Below are positions 63,365 to 64,000 of a stretch of DNA of 64,000 nt, one piece after another. The position numbers and the translations under genes are program-made. The notes under the pieces are model-generated. The model did no database searches and was not told the origin of the DNA. It saw only the letters and a list, made by a program, of their open reading frames with translations. How positions within the stretch are numbered: the stretch's first letter is position 1; each line of letters opens with the position of its first letter. The stretch lies in NCBI RefSeq assembly GCF_000813825.1, contig NZ_JWTA01000006.1, positions 1-64,000 of the forward strand, in the 5' to 3' direction. The DNA is from Chryseobacterium taiwanense (GTDB taxonomy: Bacteria; Bacteroidota; Bacteroidia; Flavobacteriales; Weeksellaceae).

Positions 63365-63503
63365 TTTTTAAACCATTAAGATTTTAATTAAGGAGTTTAG
63401 AATATTAAGGTGAGCTTCGCTTTTAGTATAATGCTGATTAAAAAATCTATTTGATTTTTCTTAATCAAGCTTAACAACTTAAATGCACTTAATGGTTTAA
63501 AAA
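63365..63503. repeat. Palindromic repeat family B copy
   Basis: Perfect 16-base arms TTTTTAAACCATTAAG (63365-63380) and CTTAATGGTTTAAAAA (63488-63503) bound a 107-base interior that includes GGTGAGCTTCGCTTTT. It fills most of the 309-base space after miaA; the rest is family A below. Confidence 0.7.
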
Positions 63504-63511
63504 TTCTGCAT

Positions 63512-63587
63512 TGTCATTCTGACGAAGGAAGAATCTCTGCAAATAATTATAGATTCTTCACTCCACTTTGTTTCGTTCAGAATGACA
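63512..63587. repeat. Palindromic repeat family A copy
   Basis: TGTCATTCTGACGAAG...GAATCT and AGATTC...TTCAGAATGACA face each other around a 14-base centre. It is near-identical in its right half to the copy at 43888. Confidence 0.75.
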
Positions 63588-63670
63588 GTATAAATGTTTT
63601 TTTAAATTTAAAAACGAAAAAAATGCAGCCCCGAAAGACCGCATTCCATTAACAATATAATTTTAATTTA

Positions 63671-64000
63671 CTACTTCCAACCGCCTCCTAACGCTCGGTA
63701 TAAGTCTACAATACTGCTCAATCTCTGTCTTTTTACGGACGCTAAATTAAGTTCTGCCTGTAGAGAATTTCCCTGAGCTGTTATTACTTCTAAATAGTTT
63801 GCCATTCCGCCTTTGTAAAGCATTTCGGCACTTTTAATTCCATTTTTTAGGGTTGCGACTTGTTCGGTTGCTTTTTGTTCCTGAACTTTTAAGCTTTCGT
63901 TAGAAACTAAGGCATCAGAAACTTCACCTACGGCATTTAAAACAGATTGACGGAAGGCCAAAACGTTTTTTTCTCTCTGGATTTTAGCAACATTAAGATC
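63671..64000 (-). CDS. RND-type efflux outer-membrane (TolC/NodT-like) protein, 3' end only
   Basis: The frame runs off the right edge, so only the last ~109 residues are visible. They read through a long amphipathic helix region (AEMLYKGGMANYLEVITAQ, LQAELNLASVKRQRLSSIVDLYRALGGGW), the C-terminal signature of outer-membrane factors of RND efflux pumps. The frame continues upstream of position 63961 without a stop to the window end. The pump and adaptor genes would lie beyond the edge. Confidence 0.9.
   Translation of the reverse strand, partial: DLNVAKIQREKNVLAFRQSVLNAVGEVSDALVSNESLKVQEQKATEQVATLKNGIKSAEMLYKGGMANYLEVITAQGNSLQAELNLASVKRQRLSSIVDLYRALGGGWK

Overview
The window is AT-rich chromosomal DNA from a member of the Bacteroidota, most likely a Chryseobacterium-like flavobacterium (inference). 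Four things point there: several promoters match the Bacteroidota pattern TTG-N17-20-TAnnTTTG; several secreted proteins end in type IX secretion (T9SS) type A sorting domains; there is a mevalonate-pathway HMG-CoA reductase; and there are short double-glycine-like peptides of the kind called 'bacteriocin-like' in Chryseobacterium. Most of the window is ordinary core genome. There are no rRNA genes, no CRISPR array and no intact insertion sequence.

Layout. 1-6.6 kb: recA, an MpaB-type oxygenase, an outer-membrane protein, the pfkA-gapA glycolytic pair and an Asn-rich secreted protein. 7-12.8 kb: HMG-CoA reductase coupled to a tiny membrane protein and a secreted protein, then DUF423, a CLC channel and sucC. 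12.8-18.2 kb: a Cys-rich small protein, a secreted reprolysin-like protease, an MscS channel, a 1-Cys peroxiredoxin and a small porin-like protein. 18.2-21.2 kb: a siderophore-type TonB receptor with a PepSY membrane protein, behind a perfect 9-bp inverted repeat that may be an iron-regulator site. 21.3-32.8 kb: a Gfo/Idh oxidoreductase, an ABC-F protein, a secreted alpha/beta hydrolase, a GH25 lysozyme, NDH-2-trmD, an EEP nuclease, Lrp-deoC and dusB. 32.9-42.2 kb: two T9SS cargo proteins and two very large outer-membrane proteins, one an apparently dead M1 peptidase fused to a barrel. 42.3-49.1 kb: a fused pyrE-pyrF gene, DUF1232, two thioredoxin-fold proteins, aroC, a polytopic membrane protein and a glycine-zipper lipoprotein.

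49.5-51.8 kb is the most accessory-looking stretch. It has orphan small membrane proteins, a PutAbiC-type phage abortive-infection gene broken by a one-base frameshift in a homopolymer, a promoter-hairpin unit that looks like a small RNA, and an intact tRNA-Cys.

51.9-58.8 kb: a DUF4403 protein and the threonine operon thrA-thrB-thrC-folB. Ahead of thrA is an unlisted 34-codon leader peptide ending Ile-Ile-Ala-Thr(x6)-Pro, with its own promoter and mutually exclusive hairpins. This is a textbook attenuator layout in a phylum where such leaders are rarely annotated. Divergent from it (58.9-59.6 kb) are three tandem Cys-rich peptides with Gly-Ala-type leaders. 59.6-64 kb: nadA, gmk, yicC, miaA and the 3' end of an RND-efflux outer-membrane gene.

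Three families of short palindromic intergenic repeats are scattered through the window. The most notable systems are the threonine leader/attenuator and the three-peptide cluster beside it.
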